Source of the DNA: Saccharomonospora sp. CUA-673
Lineage (GTDB): Bacteria > Actinomycetota > Actinomycetes > Mycobacteriales > Pseudonocardiaceae
Assembly (NCBI RefSeq): GCF_001942305.1
Contig: NZ_MKKE01000025.1
Location: 1-57,685 of the forward strand
Direction: 5' to 3'
DNA length: 57,685 bases
Below the pieces are notes generated by a model. The model was not told the origin of the DNA and made no database searches. It saw nothing but the letters and a program-made list of their open reading frames with translations. Both the position numbers and the translations under genes were made by a program. Below, in pieces: positions 8,379 to 16,827 of the stretch. The first letter of the stretch is position 1. Each line of letters starts with the position of its first letter.

Positions 8379-10422
8379 CAGGCCGCCCTCCGTTTCACCT
8401 CGTCGGTCAGCTTCTCGGCAGCAACATCCCCCAGCGCCACGTGCTCGCCCCCCAGCCGGGCGGCGAGGGTCGCCGCGAGCCCGAGCCGCATCCGGCCCGT
8501 CTCGCAGTCCATGACCACAGTGGACACCCCGGTGCGCGCGATCCCGTCCGCGGCGGCGTGGGCACGCTGCAATGGCTCGGGGCCGCTCGTGCGCGCCCGT
8601 CGGTCACGACCACCAACAGCGGCCGCCGATTCCCGTCGCGCAACGCCTCGACCCGCAGCACCTCGGCGGCCCGCGTGAGCCCCTCGGCCAGCGGCGTCCG
8701 CCCACCGGTGGGCAGCTCCTCCAGCCGCGCGGCCGCGACGTCGACACTGCCCGTCGGCGGCAACGCGACCTCCGCCTCGGACGCCCGGAACGTCACCAGC
8801 CCGACCTTGTCGCGCCGCTGGTAGGCGTCGAGCAGCAGCGACAGCACCGCCGTCTTCACCTCGCGCATCCGCGACCGCGCGCCCATCGACCCCGACGAGT
8901 CGACGCACAGCAGGACGAGGTTGCCCTCCTTGCCCTCCTTGCGGGCGTAGCGCACGTCGCGCGGGAGCACGAGCAGGCCGCCGTCGGCGCGGGCGCCGCG
9001 TTCGGGCCGGTTCCGCGCGGCGGTGCGCAGCGTCGCGACCAGGTGCGGCGATCCGCCACCTCGGGCGGTACCGCCCGCACCGGGCCGCACGCCGACGGTG
9101 CGACCGCGGTCGCCCTCGGCGCGGGAACGCCTTCCGTCCGCTCCCGTGCCGGTCCCGTCGACCGTGAACAGCTTGGCCCGGTACGGCGTCTCCGCCCCGA
9201 CCCGCTGCTGCTTCGACTGCCCGTCGCCGGACTCGCCCTCGCCGGCACCCGACGGCGGTGTCTGCGCGCCGTTTCGGGACGTGCCACCGGAACCGTCGGC
9301 GTTGTCGGCCGGGTCGGGCGCGCCGCCGCCGGGGCCGTCGTCGTCCGGGCCGTCCGGCCCGTCTCCGTTGTCGCCGCTGTCGCTGTCGTCGGAGCCGCTG
9401 TCGCTGTCCTCGGGCGGCTGGGAGTTCCGCAGCGCCTCGTCGAGCTGGTCGGAGTCGATGCCGGGAGCGTCGAACGGGTTGCGCCTGCGCCGGTGCGGCA
9501 ACGCGAGCCGCGCCGCGACGCGGATGTCCTCTGTGGACACGGTGTCGCGGCCGCACCAGGCGGCGTGCGCGGCGGCCGTGCGAGCGGTGACGATGTCGGC
9601 CCGCATGCCGTCGACCTCGAACGCGGCGCAGACCTCGGCGATCTGCAGCAGGGCCTCGTCGGTGAGCGTCACCGACGGCAGCAGGGCCCGGGCAGCGGCG
9701 ATCTCGGCCGCCAGCGCCTCGTCGTCGGCCGCGTAGCCTGCGGCGAACGCGTCGGGGTCGGCCTCGTACGCCAGCCGGCGGCGGACGACCTGCACGCGTT
9801 CGGCGGCGTCGCGACTGGAGGCGACCTCGACGGTCAGTCCGAAACGGTCGAGCAGCTGCGGCCGGAGTTCACCCTCCTCGGGGTTCATCGTTCCGATGAG
9901 GACGAACCGGGCCGCGTGCGACACCGACACGCCCTCGCGTTCGACCGTCACCCGGCCCATGGCCGCGGCGTCGAGCAGGGTGTCGACCAGGTGGTCGTGC
10001 AGCAGGTTGACCTCGTCGACGTAGAGCATGCCGCGGTGCGCACCGGCCAGCAGGCCGGGTTGGAAGTCGGTCACCCCGTCGCGCAAGGCGCGCTCGAGGT
10101 CCAGCGAGCCGACGACGCGCTCCTCCGCCGCCCCCACCGGAAGTTCGACCAGCCGCGCCGGGCGCCGTCCGGACTCCGGTGTCGAGTGTGGACCGTCGGG
10201 GCACGCGGCGTCGGGCGCGGTGGGATCACAGGAGAACCGGCAGCCGTCGACAACGTCCACTTCGGGCAGCAGCCCCGCGAGGGCGCGCACCATCGTGGAT
10301 TTCGCGGTGCCCTTCTCCCCGCGGACCAGCACGCCGCCGATCGACGGTGAGATGGTGCACAGCACCAGGGCCAACCGGAGCTCGGCCATACCGACGACTG
10401 CCGTGAACGGGTACGGCCGCAT
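8378..10422 (-). CDS. fused ChlI-ChlD type AAA+/vWA chelatase subunit for CobN (frame broken once)
   Basis: The protein combines an AAA+ domain with a von Willebrand A domain. The AAA+ part (residues 1-330) has Walker [10 protein letters not shown] and Walker [12 protein letters not shown] long acidic Asp/Gly/Ser linker (about 335-420) follows, then the vWA domain with [13 protein letters not shown] near 510. It is expected to be the ATP-driven partner of CobN in aerobic cobalt insertion, replacing CobS/CobT of Pseudomonas. The frame breaks near 8580: after VVVTDGRAR the continuation [12 protein letters not shown]...[12 protein letters not shown] lies one frame over, so one base is missing in the run GAGCGGCCCC. 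The ATG at 10422 has AAGGGAG 6 nt upstream. It is first in its operon, behind a cobalamin riboswitch. Confidence 0.88.
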
Positions 10423-10449
10423 GCACTACTCCCTTGCTCGACGGCGGGT

Positions 10450-10610
10450 TTCCACGCCCACCGGGTTCTCCACCACGCAAGCATTCCGCGGCCGCCGAAG
10501 CTCTGACTCCCGGCCGGGAAACGGCCGGTCACAGTGGCGGGACCGTCCCGGATTCGCACCGGGTTCCACGGCGACCACGCATGCGCATCATCGCACAGGT
10601 TCCACCGGCC
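10450..10610 (-). promoter_or_regulatory. cobalamin (AdoCbl) riboswitch upstream of the chlID operon
   Basis: The minus strand carries the conserved riboswitch elements in order: GGTGCGAATCCGG (10560-10548), CCCGCCACTGT (10541-10531) and GGGAGTCAGAGC (10511-10500, the B12-box region). Inverted repeats fit the P5/P6 and flanking stems, for example CCGGCCG/CGGCCGG at 10528-10509. It lies 28-188 nt before the chlID start, so B12 probably represses translation or elongation of chlID-cobO-cobB-cobC. The outer limits are approximate. Confidence 0.88.
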
Positions 10611-10633
10611 GCGGATGTTCGTCGGAACACAAC

Positions 10634-10639
10634 TACCGT
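10634..10639 (+). promoter_or_regulatory. -10 element (TACCGT) for a leaderless cobL transcript
   Basis: TACCGT fits the TANNNT -10 pattern and ends 8 nt before the GTG of cobL. There is no ribosome-binding site, so transcription probably begins at the start codon. Confidence 0.45.
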
Positions 10640-10647
10640 GACCGAAC

Positions 10648-11844
10648 GTGAGGATCACCGTGGTGGGCATCGGCGCGGACGGCTGGCAGGCACTGCCGGC
10701 GACGACCCGCGCCGAGCTCGAGACATGCGACGTGCTGCTGGGAGGACCGAGACAGCTCGACCTCGTGCCCGACGGCCCGTACGAGAAGCGCGGCTGGCCC
10801 AGTCCGCTGCTGCCGGCGCTCGACGACGTGCTGGCCGAGCTGGAGGGCCGGCGCGTCGTGGTGCTCGCCAGCGGCGACCCGCTGCTGTCCGGTATCGGCG
10901 GCACGCTCGTGCGCAGGCTGGGCGCCGACGCGGTGCGCATCGTGCCGGCGGTGTCGTCGGTGACGCTGGCCCGCGCGCGACTCGGCTGGACCGCCGAGGA
11001 GACCGACGTCGTCAGCGCCGTCGGCCGCGACGGCAGGCGCGTCCTGCGGGCGCTGGCACCGGGCCGGCGCGTGCTGGTGCTCAGCTCGGACGCCGACACG
11101 CCCGCGGCACTGGCCCGGCTGCTCACCGAGCACGGCTTCGGCGCCAGCACGATGACGGCGCTGGAGAACCTGGGCGCAGCGGACGAACGCCGCGTCGACG
11201 GCACGGCCCGCACCTGGGACCACGAGGTCGCGCCGCTCAACGTCGTCGCGATCACGTGCGCCGGCGAGGCGTACTCGCTGGTCGGCGGCCTTCCCGACGA
11301 GGCGTTCGAGCACGACGGACAGCTCACCAAACGCGATCTGCGCGCGAGTGCGCTGGCCCGGCTCGCCCCGACGCCCGGACAGTTGTTGTGGGACGTCGGC
11401 GCCGGGGCGGGCAGCGTCGCCGTCGAATGGTGCCGGGTGCATCCGGCCAACCGGGCGATCGCCGTCGAGTCCCGTCCCGAACGCGCGGAGCGCATCGCCC
11501 GCAACGCCGGCACCCTCGGCGTGCCCGATGTGCGGGTCGTCACCGGACGGGCGCCCGACGTGCTCGCCGACCTCGACACCCCCGACGCCGTGTTCGTCGG
11601 CGGCGGCGTCGCCGGGGAGGGCGTGCTCACGACGTGCTGGCAGGCGCTGCGTCCGGGTGGCAGGCTCGTCGCGCACGGCGTGACCCTCGAGGCCGAACAG
11701 GCGCTCGCCGCGCGCTACGCCGCCCACGGCGGCGAGCTGACGAGGATCTCGGTGGAACGCGCCGCCCCGCTCGGCGGCCTCACCGGATGGACGCCGGCCA
11801 GGGCCGTGACCCAGTGGAGCGCCACGAAACCGGACGAACAGTGA
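10648..11844 (+). CDS. cobL: precorrin-6Y C5,15-methyltransferase (decarboxylating), CbiE-CbiT fusion
   Basis: CobL methylates C5 and C15 and decarboxylates the acetate side chain at C12. The N-terminal CbiE-like tetrapyrrole methylase domain (residues 1-200) has VVGIGADGW and the ASGDPLLSGIGG loop. The C-terminal CbiT-like class-I methyltransferase domain (about 220-398) has DLRASALARLAPTPGQLLWDVGAGAGSVAVEW as SAM motif I. The length of 398 aa is typical of the fusion. The start is GTG 10648 with no Shine-Dalgarno; a TACCGT -10 suggests a leaderless mRNA. It is divergent from the chlID riboswitch and followed by cobM after 10 nt. Confidence 0.94.
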   Translation: MRITVVGIGADGWQALPATTRAELETCDVLLGGPRQLDLVPDGPYEKRGWPSPLLPALDDVLAELEGRRVVVLASGDPLLSGIGGTLVRRLGADAVRIVPAVSSVTLARARLGWTAEETDVVSAVGRDGRRVLRALAPGRRVLVLSSDADTPAALARLLTEHGFGASTMTALENLGAADERRVDGTARTWDHEVAPLNVVAITCAGEAYSLVGGLPDEAFEHDGQLTKRDLRASALARLAPTPGQLLWDVGAGAGSVAVEWCRVHPANRAIAVESRPERAERIARNAGTLGVPDVRVVTGRAPDVLADLDTPDAVFVGGGVAGEGVLTTCWQALRPGGRLVAHGVTLEAEQALAARYAAHGGELTRISVERAAPLGGLTGWTPARAVTQWSATKPDEQ

Positions 11845-11854
11845 GGACACAGCG

Positions 11855-12652
11855 ATGACCCCGACACCGACCGTGCACTTCATCGGCGCGGGGCCGGGTG
11901 CCGCCGACCTGATCACCGTGCGCGGCCAGCAGCTGCTCGCCTCGTGCGGCGTGTGCCTGTACCCGGGCAGCCTCACCCCCACCGACCTGCTGGCGCACTG
12001 CCCGCCCGGCGCCACGCTGGTCGACACCGCCGACCTGACCCTCGACGAGATCATCGACACCCTCGTCACCGCGTGCCGCGACGGGCACGACGTCGCCCGG
12101 CTGTGCTCGGGCGACCCGGCCGTCTACAGCGCGGTCGCCGAGCAGATGCGCCGTCTCGACGCCGCCGGCGTGGCCTACGACGTCACCCCGGGCGTGCCCG
12201 CCTTCTCCGCGGCCGCGGCCGTCCTCGGCCGGGAGCTGACCGTGCCGACGGTCGGTCAGAGTCTGGTGCTGACCCGGGCGCAGGCGCGGTCGACGTCGAT
12301 GCCCGCCGGCGAGGAACTCGCCACGTTCGCCGCCTCGGGCACCACGTTGGCGCTGCACCTGGCGATCAACCGGGTCGAGCAGGTCGTCGACGAGCTGCTG
12401 CCCCACTACGGCGCCGACTGCCCCGCCGCCGTCGTCGCCAAGGCGACCCAGCCCGGCGAGACCGTGCTGCGCGGCACACTCGGCGACATCGCCGGGCAGG
12501 TGCGCGAGGCCGGTATCAACCGTGCCGCGCTGATCTTCGTCGGACGCGTGCTCGGCGCCGAGAACTTCCCCGACAGCTTCCTGTACTCGGCGGGCAGGGA
12601 ACGCCACGCACCCGGCGACCCCTACTGCGAGAACGGGGGCCAGCCCCACTGA
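11855..12652 (+). CDS. cobM: precorrin-4 C11-methyltransferase
   Basis: CobM adds the methyl group at C11 of precorrin-4. This 265-aa SAM-dependent tetrapyrrole methylase shows VHFIGAGPGAADLITVRG at the N-terminus, LCSGDPAVYSAVAEQM, the PGVPAFSAAAAVLGRELTVP loop, and QSLVLTRAQARSTSMPAGE, typical of CobM/CbiF. The GAGGA upstream of ATG 11855 overlaps the end of cobL, so the two genes are co-transcribed. Confidence 0.95.
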   Translation: MTPTPTVHFIGAGPGAADLITVRGQQLLASCGVCLYPGSLTPTDLLAHCPPGATLVDTADLTLDEIIDTLVTACRDGHDVARLCSGDPAVYSAVAEQMRRLDAAGVAYDVTPGVPAFSAAAAVLGRELTVPTVGQSLVLTRAQARSTSMPAGEELATFAASGTTLALHLAINRVEQVVDELLPHYGADCPAAVVAKATQPGETVLRGTLGDIAGQVREAGINRAALIFVGRVLGAENFPDSFLYSAGRERHAPGDPYCENGGQPH

Positions 12653-12676
12653 CCGCGGCGCCGGTCCGCAGGCACG

Positions 12677-13294
12677 GTGGAGGTCATGACAGGCGATCTC
12701 CTGGGCAGCGTGTGGCTGCTGCCGGTACTGGCCCTGGCCGTACTGGCCGACGGCCCGCTGCCGTTCCTGCCCAGCGAACCGCTGCTCATGTCGGCCGTCG
12801 CCGTGGCACCCGACGCCGCCCGGATCGCCGTGCTCGCCGCGGCCGCGTTCGCCGGCTCGCTCGCCGGTGACGCGCTGCTGTACGCGCTCGGCCGTGGTTC
12901 GCACCGGTTCCTGCGCGGCAGGCGCGACGGCACTTGGGTGCGCCGCCACCTGCACCGCAGGCCGATCCTGACGCTCGTCGCCGTGCGGTTCGTGCCGGGC
13001 GGACGTCTGGTGAGCGTCGCGGCGGCCGGTCGCGTGCGGCTGCCCGTCCGGCGGTTCCTGCCGGCCACGATCGCCAGCTCGGCCGTGTGGTGCGGCTACA
13101 TGAGCGGCATGGGACTGCTGATCGCGCCGCTGACCCAGGGCGATCCGCTGTGGTCGCTGGCCGCCGGCATCGCGATGGCGGTCGTCATCAGCGTCGCCGG
13201 CGAGTTCGGCCGGAGGATCGTCGTGCGGCTCCGGACGCCCGCACCTGCGCCGACCCGGCCAGTGCGTGCAACGCTGCCCACTGCCGTGCGGTGA
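12677..13294 (+). CDS. DedA/VTT-family membrane protein
   Basis: This 205-aa protein has the DedA/SNARE-associated (VTT) layout. Hydrophobic segments sit near residues 10-30 and 47-70, the conserved FVPGGRLVSVAAAGRVRLPVRRFL re-entrant region near 110-130, and two more helices at 130-175. DedA proteins support membrane homeostasis and lipid transport across the bilayer; the specific role here is unknown. The start is GTG 12677 or ATG 12686, and neither has an ideal RBS. It follows cobM by 24 nt. The last 107 bp overlap the 3' end of the erm gene on the other strand. Confidence 0.8.
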   Translation: MEVMTGDLLGSVWLLPVLALAVLADGPLPFLPSEPLLMSAVAVAPDAARIAVLAAAAFAGSLAGDALLYALGRGSHRFLRGRRDGTWVRRHLHRRPILTLVAVRFVPGGRLVSVAAAGRVRLPVRRFLPATIASSAVWCGYMSGMGLLIAPLTQGDPLWSLAAGIAMAVVISVAGEFGRRIVVRLRTPAPAPTRPVRATLPTAVR

Positions 13295-14008
13295 GCCTCC
13301 GCGGCAGCGCTGCGGGCTGCACGCCGTGCTCGGCGAGCCACCGGCGCACCACGCCGGGCCGACCCAGCCGGCGGGTGAGGATGTCCTCGATGCCCCGCCC
13401 GGGTCCGGTGAACACGCCGTGGACCAGGTCGGCGTAGGCCCGCCGCTGCGCCGCCGGCACGAGCGGATCGCGCCGGCGGGTGATCGTGACCAGCCCGCCG
13501 TCGACGTCGGGGCGGGGTCGGAACGCCGAGGCCGGCACGCGCCGGTCGAGACCGAACTCGAACCACGGCCACCACTGCGCGGTCATCATGCTCGCCCCGC
13601 CGACGGCCGCGCGGCGCCGGGCGACCTCCCATTGCACGAGCAGCACGGCGTCGGTCCAGTGCTCGGCCGTGAGGATGCGGCGGAGCATGCCGGTGGTGCG
13701 GTGGAACGGCAGGTTGCCGACCAGCACGTGCGGCGCGGCGGGCAGGGCGAACCGGCCGAAGTCGGCGCGCACGACACGGGTGCGCGGGCCCACGCGGTCG
13801 CGCAGCGCCGCGGCGAGGCGTTCGTCGATCTCGACCGCCGTGATCGGCCGGTCGAGGGTTTCGAGCGGGACGGTGAGCGATCCCGAACCGGGGCCGATCT
13901 CGACGATCGGACCTGCGGTGCGGCGACCAGGTCGACGATGCGGGTGATCGTCTCTCGGTCGATGAGGAAGTTCTGGCCGAGTTCGCGGCGGCCACCATGA
14001 CGGGACAT
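13188..14008 (-). CDS. Erm-type 23S rRNA (adenine-N6) methyltransferase (frame broken once)
   Basis: Erm enzymes methylate A2058 of 23S rRNA and give macrolide-lincosamide-streptogramin B resistance. After ATG 14008 (GGAGAA at an 11-nt spacing) come the typical RRELGQNFLID start, SAM motif I VEIGPGSGSLT, the catalytic NLPFHRTTG (N-L-P-F motif IV), and the actinobacterial Erm signature QWEVARRRAAVGGASMMTAQWWPWFEF. One base is missing near 13921, between IVDLVAAP and GPIVEIGPG. The corrected length is about 273 aa with a basic tail. The downstream domain differs from KsgA, so a housekeeping dimethyladenosine transferase is unlikely. A WhiB7-like promoter and a leader peptide lie upstream. Confidence 0.85.
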
Positions 14009-14214
14009 GAGCGGTGCTTCTCCGAGCCGGGAGTGGGGTGGACCCGGGCAGCACGACATCGCCGCCCGGCGGGACCTGCCGGCGGCGGCCACGGTGAACC
14101 ACGCTGCTGAGCACCGCGCGGCGTCGAATGCCGGCGCGTGCGTCGAATCGCTGGTGGGGCCGCCGCTTACGCGCGACGCAGGCGCGCGAACACGGCGATG
14201 GAGAGAGCACCCAT
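14009..14214 (-). promoter_or_regulatory. predicted translational attenuator in the erm 5' leader
   Basis: The 206-nt leader holds a 15-codon ORF (14214-14167) followed by about 158 nt of GC-rich RNA. The region spanning the SD, GGAGAAGCACC (14023-14013), can pair with leader codons 2-5, GGTGCTCTCTCC (14211-14200), as 11 bp with one bulged C. Its AGCACCGC can instead pair perfectly with GCGGTGCT (14117-14110). A ribosome stalled on the leader ORF would mask the first of these partners. The structure is predicted by eye only. Confidence 0.5.
14167..14214 (-). CDS. 15-aa leader peptide of erm (MGALSIAVFARLRRA)
   Basis: The ATG at 14214 lies 7 nt after a TACGGT -10 element, so this ORF would be translated from a leaderless mRNA. 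The peptide resembles macrolide-sensing Erm leader peptides. SIAVF aligns in position and character with SIAVV of the ErmA leader and SIFVI of the ErmC leader, where ribosomes stall with erythromycin. RLR(R) fits the Arg/Lys-X-Arg/Lys arrest motif of the ErmD class. The TAA is followed by the structured leader and erm. The comparison is from memory of those peptides; stalling has not been shown for this one. Confidence 0.6.
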   Translation of the reverse strand: MGALSIAVFARLRRA

Positions 14215-14407
14215 GCCCCTCACCGTAGCGAGCGGCCCGCCCGCGGAGCGACCGATTTTCGTCCCGCCCGGCTGCTCCCGAGGACCCACGCCACTGGCGT
14301 GCCACGGAGGCGCCACGCGCCGGCGGCACCGTCGGAGGTGATCGACGTGCGTACCCACGCGGAGCGCACGAACGAGAACTGCATGTAGGGAAACAACTGG
14401 AGGGTTC
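14215..14407. other. divergent regulatory region between erm and the small secreted protein
   Basis: Of the 399 bp between erm (14008) and the secreted protein (14408), the erm leader takes up 14009-14214. In 14215-14407 I see the WhiB7-type promoter reading left and, just before 14408, the RBS GGAGG for the secreted protein. No other gene is supported. Confidence 0.5.
14222..14260 (-). promoter_or_regulatory. WhiB7-type promoter of the erm leader transcript
   Basis: On the minus strand AAAATCGG (14259-14252) lies directly upstream of a -35-like TCGCTC (14251-14246). An 18-bp spacer and the -10 TACGGT (14227-14222) follow. An AT-rich AAAATC-type box abutting the -35 is the hallmark of WhiB7/SigA promoters, whose regulon in actinobacteria includes erm genes. 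It is one of the few AT-rich patches in this region. Confidence 0.6.
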
Positions 14408-14800
14408 ATGCGCAGCGTCACCCGTCACGTCGCCGTCGCACTCGGCGCGATCGCACTCGCCGGCTCGGTGGGACTGACCGCCCACGCCGACAGCGCACAG
14501 GAAACGCCGGCCGCACCGCATGCGGGTTCGGACGAGGGCTACACGATCACCGGTTTCTGCCCGTCGGTCGACGATCCGACGATCCCCGGTGGCCGGGCCC
14601 ACTGGGAACTCGTGTGCGCCGACGGCGGGGTCAACTTCTTCGGCTGGGTCGAGGACACCCTGCCGGACAACCGCAACGTGTGCGTCGACACCGCCGACGG
14701 CACCGGTGTCGCGTGGACGACGGGCTTCAACACCCGGGAGAGCTTCAACTACCGCGTCGCCAACACCAACCGCGTCGAGCTGCTGCTCAAGCACTGCTGA
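14408..14800 (+). CDS. small secreted protein with four cysteines, function unknown
   Basis: The 130-aa protein starts at ATG 14408 with GGAGG 5 nt upstream. Residues 1-27 form a signal peptide (RSVTRH, hydrophobic core, cleavage near AHA-DS). The mature part of about 100 residues has four cysteines (in GFCPS, LVCADG, NVCVDT and the C-terminal KHC), enough for two disulfides, and is rich in W, F, N and G. No family is recognised. The gene is divergent from the erm promoter and ends at a strong hairpin. It may be an extracellular structural protein or inhibitor, but nothing in the sequence decides this. Confidence 0.75.
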   Translation: MRSVTRHVAVALGAIALAGSVGLTAHADSAQETPAAPHAGSDEGYTITGFCPSVDDPTIPGGRAHWELVCADGGVNFFGWVEDTLPDNRNVCVDTADGTGVAWTTGFNTRESFNYRVANTNRVELLLKHC

Positions 14801-14811
14801 CCACCGGCGGA

Positions 14812-14870
14812 GAAGCTCCCGAGGGCCCCATAGTCGCGTTGAACGCAACCAAAGGGCCCTCGGGAGCTTC
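14812..14870. terminator. 17-bp hairpin with structured 25-nt loop, convergent terminator
   Basis: The perfect arms GAAGCTCCCGAGGGCCC (14812-14828) and its complement (14854-14870) flank a 25-nt loop that can itself form a small GCGT/ACGC hairpin. It lies between the stop of the secreted protein (plus) and the end of cbiD (minus), so it can serve both. There is no T-tract, as is usual at this GC content. Confidence 0.8.
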
Positions 14871-14879
14871 CTCCGGGGG

Positions 14880-15979
14880 TCAGGGGCGCGGCCGACTATG
14901 GTTCCGCCGCGGTCCACGGCCACGACGTCGACCGTCACCGGGGCCTCGCCCAGGACCGCGGCCGCCTCGGCGCGCGCCCGCTCGGCCACGAGGTCGCCCA
15001 GGCGCAGACCGGCGCCCGCGGCGATCTCCAACGCGTGCAGTGCCGTGTTGGCGCCGCGGATCGGTTCCGCCAGATCGCCGCGGCCCGCCTCCTCGGCCAG
15101 CGTCGCCACCAGTCCGAGGTCGACCTGCGAACGCTTCGAGTGCAGGTCCAGATGTCCGGCCGCGAGCTTCGACAGTTTCGCGAACCCGCCTGCCAGCGTC
15201 AGCCGCGGCACCGGATGCCGCCGCAGGTACTTCAGCACCGCACCGGCGAAGTCGCCCATGTCGAGCAGCGCCGTGTCGGGCAGCGAGTACAGCTCCTGCA
15301 CGACGCGTTCCGATGTCGACCCGACCGCGCCCGCCACGTGCTCGTGCCCGAGCGCGCGAGCGACGTCGACGCCCCGCCGGATGCTGTCGATCCACGCCGA
15401 GCACGAGTACGGCACCACGACACCCGTGGTGCCCAACACCGACAGTCCGCCGACGATGCCGAGCCGCGGGTTCCACGTCTGCCGCGCCATCTCCTCGCCG
15501 CCGTCGATGGAGATCTCGACGAGCACGTCCGGAACGCCGGCCTCACCGACACCGGTACCGCCGACCCCGGCTCCGTGCTCGGCGGCGACCCGTTGGAGCG
15601 CCTCGGTCATCAGCCGCCGCGGCACCGGGTTGATCGCCGGCTCCCCCACGTCCAACGGCAGCCCGGGCAACGTGACGGTGCCGACCCCCGGCCCTGCGCG
15701 GAACGTCACCCCGCCGCCGGCCGGACCGCGCCGCACGGTGGAGATCACCAGCGCGCCGTGGGTGACGTCGGGGTCGTCGCCGGCGTCCTTGACCACCCCG
15801 GCGCTCGCCTCGTCGGCGCCGAGCCGTTCGGTGGCCAGGGCGAACGTGGGCCGACGGTCCTTCGGCAACCGCACCTCGACCGGGTCGGGGAACTCGCCGG
15901 TCAGCAACGCCGTGTACGCGGCGGTCGTCGCCGCCGTCGCACACGCACCGGTCGTCCACCCGAAGCGGAGGTCGGTCAC
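14880..15979 (-). CDS. cbiD: cobalt-precorrin-5B (C1)-methyltransferase, CbiD family
   Basis: CbiD methylates C1 of the corrin precursor. The sequence opens with the diagnostic LRFGWTTGACATAATTAAY and contains NPRLGIVGGLSVLGTTGVVVPYSCSAWIDSI and the GDFAGAVLKYLRRHPVPRLTLAGGFAKLSKLAAGH region. The GTG at 15979 has GGAGG close upstream. Taken literally the frame runs on through the terminator hairpin into erm. One missing base in the GGGG near 14885 would restore an ending GRAP-stop at 14880, just before the hairpin. No cobF is seen in the window, so CbiD presumably supplies the C1 methylation. Confidence 0.88.
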
Positions 15980-16036
15980 ACGTCCTCCGTCACACGATCA
16001 CTCGATCCCACACCCACTCAGCCAGACTGTCGAGTC

Positions 16037-16816
16037 ATGAGTATCGCTCCCCGCGTGCTGGTCCTCGGCGGCACGTCCGAGGCCCGCGCGCTCGCCGCCG
16101 AACTCGTCGACCGCGACATCCCGGTGACATCGTCCCTCGCGGGCCGCGTGGCCGCGCCGCGCCTGCCGAAGGGTGACATTCGAGTGGGTGGTTTCGGCGG
16201 CCCGGACGGACTCGCGACGTGGCTCACCGACAATCGTGTGACGGCCGTCGTCGACGCGACGCACCCGTTCGCGGAGCGGATCTCGGAGTCCGCGGCGTCG
16301 GCGACAACGGCCGCGGACGTGCCGGTGCTGCGGCTGGAACGGCCCGGGTGGGAGGCCGGACCCGGCGACGACTGGCACTGGGTCGACACGCTCGCCGACG
16401 CGGCGCGGCTGCTGCCCCGGCTCGGTACGCGCGCGTTCCTCACCAGCGGCCGCCAGGGCCTCGCCGCGTTCGCCGACGTACCTCTGTGGATGCTCGTACG
16501 CTGCGTGGATCCGCCCGAACCGCCCCTCCCGCGACACCTCGAGGTCGTCCTGTCCCGCGGCCCGTACCGGGTCGAGGACGAGACCGAGCTGTTGCGGCGG
16601 CACCGCATCGACGTGCTGGTCACGAAGGACAGCGGCGGCGCCATGACCGAGGCGAAACTGCGTGCCGCCCGGAAGGTCGGCATTCCGGTGATCGTGGTGC
16701 GCCGTCCGCCGCGTCCGGAGATGCGCCGTGTGGCCGATGTGAAATCGGCTGTGCGCTGGGTTGTCGCACACATGAACGCCCATCCCCACGACAGTGCGTC
16801 GGGGAGCTCCCGCTAG
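16037..16816 (+). CDS. cobK: precorrin-6A reductase
   Basis: CobK reduces precorrin-6A to precorrin-6B with NADPH. The 259-aa protein has the N-terminal nucleotide-binding VLVLGGTSEARALAAEL, the conserved VVDATHPFAERIS, FLTSGRQGLAAF, and the C-terminal LVTKDSGGAMTEAKLRAARKVGIPVIVVRRP. Start ATG 16037 lies only 57 bp from the divergent cbiD start and has no clear RBS. The TAG stop overlaps the candidate -10 element of the following arabinosyltransferase. Confidence 0.94.
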   Translation: MSIAPRVLVLGGTSEARALAAELVDRDIPVTSSLAGRVAAPRLPKGDIRVGGFGGPDGLATWLTDNRVTAVVDATHPFAERISESAASATTAADVPVLRLERPGWEAGPGDDWHWVDTLADAARLLPRLGTRAFLTSGRQGLAAFADVPLWMLVRCVDPPEPPLPRHLEVVLSRGPYRVEDETELLRRHRIDVLVTKDSGGAMTEAKLRAARKVGIPVIVVRRPPRPEMRRVADVKSAVRWVVAHMNAHPHDSASGSSR

Positions 16817-16819
16817 CGT
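16814..16819 (+). promoter_or_regulatory. -10 element (TAGCGT) for the arabinosyltransferase gene
   Basis: TAGCGT ends 8 nt before ATG 16828 and overlaps the cobK stop codon. No Shine-Dalgarno precedes the ATG, so a leaderless transcript is likely. Confidence 0.4.
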
Positions 16820-16827
16820 GACGTCCG

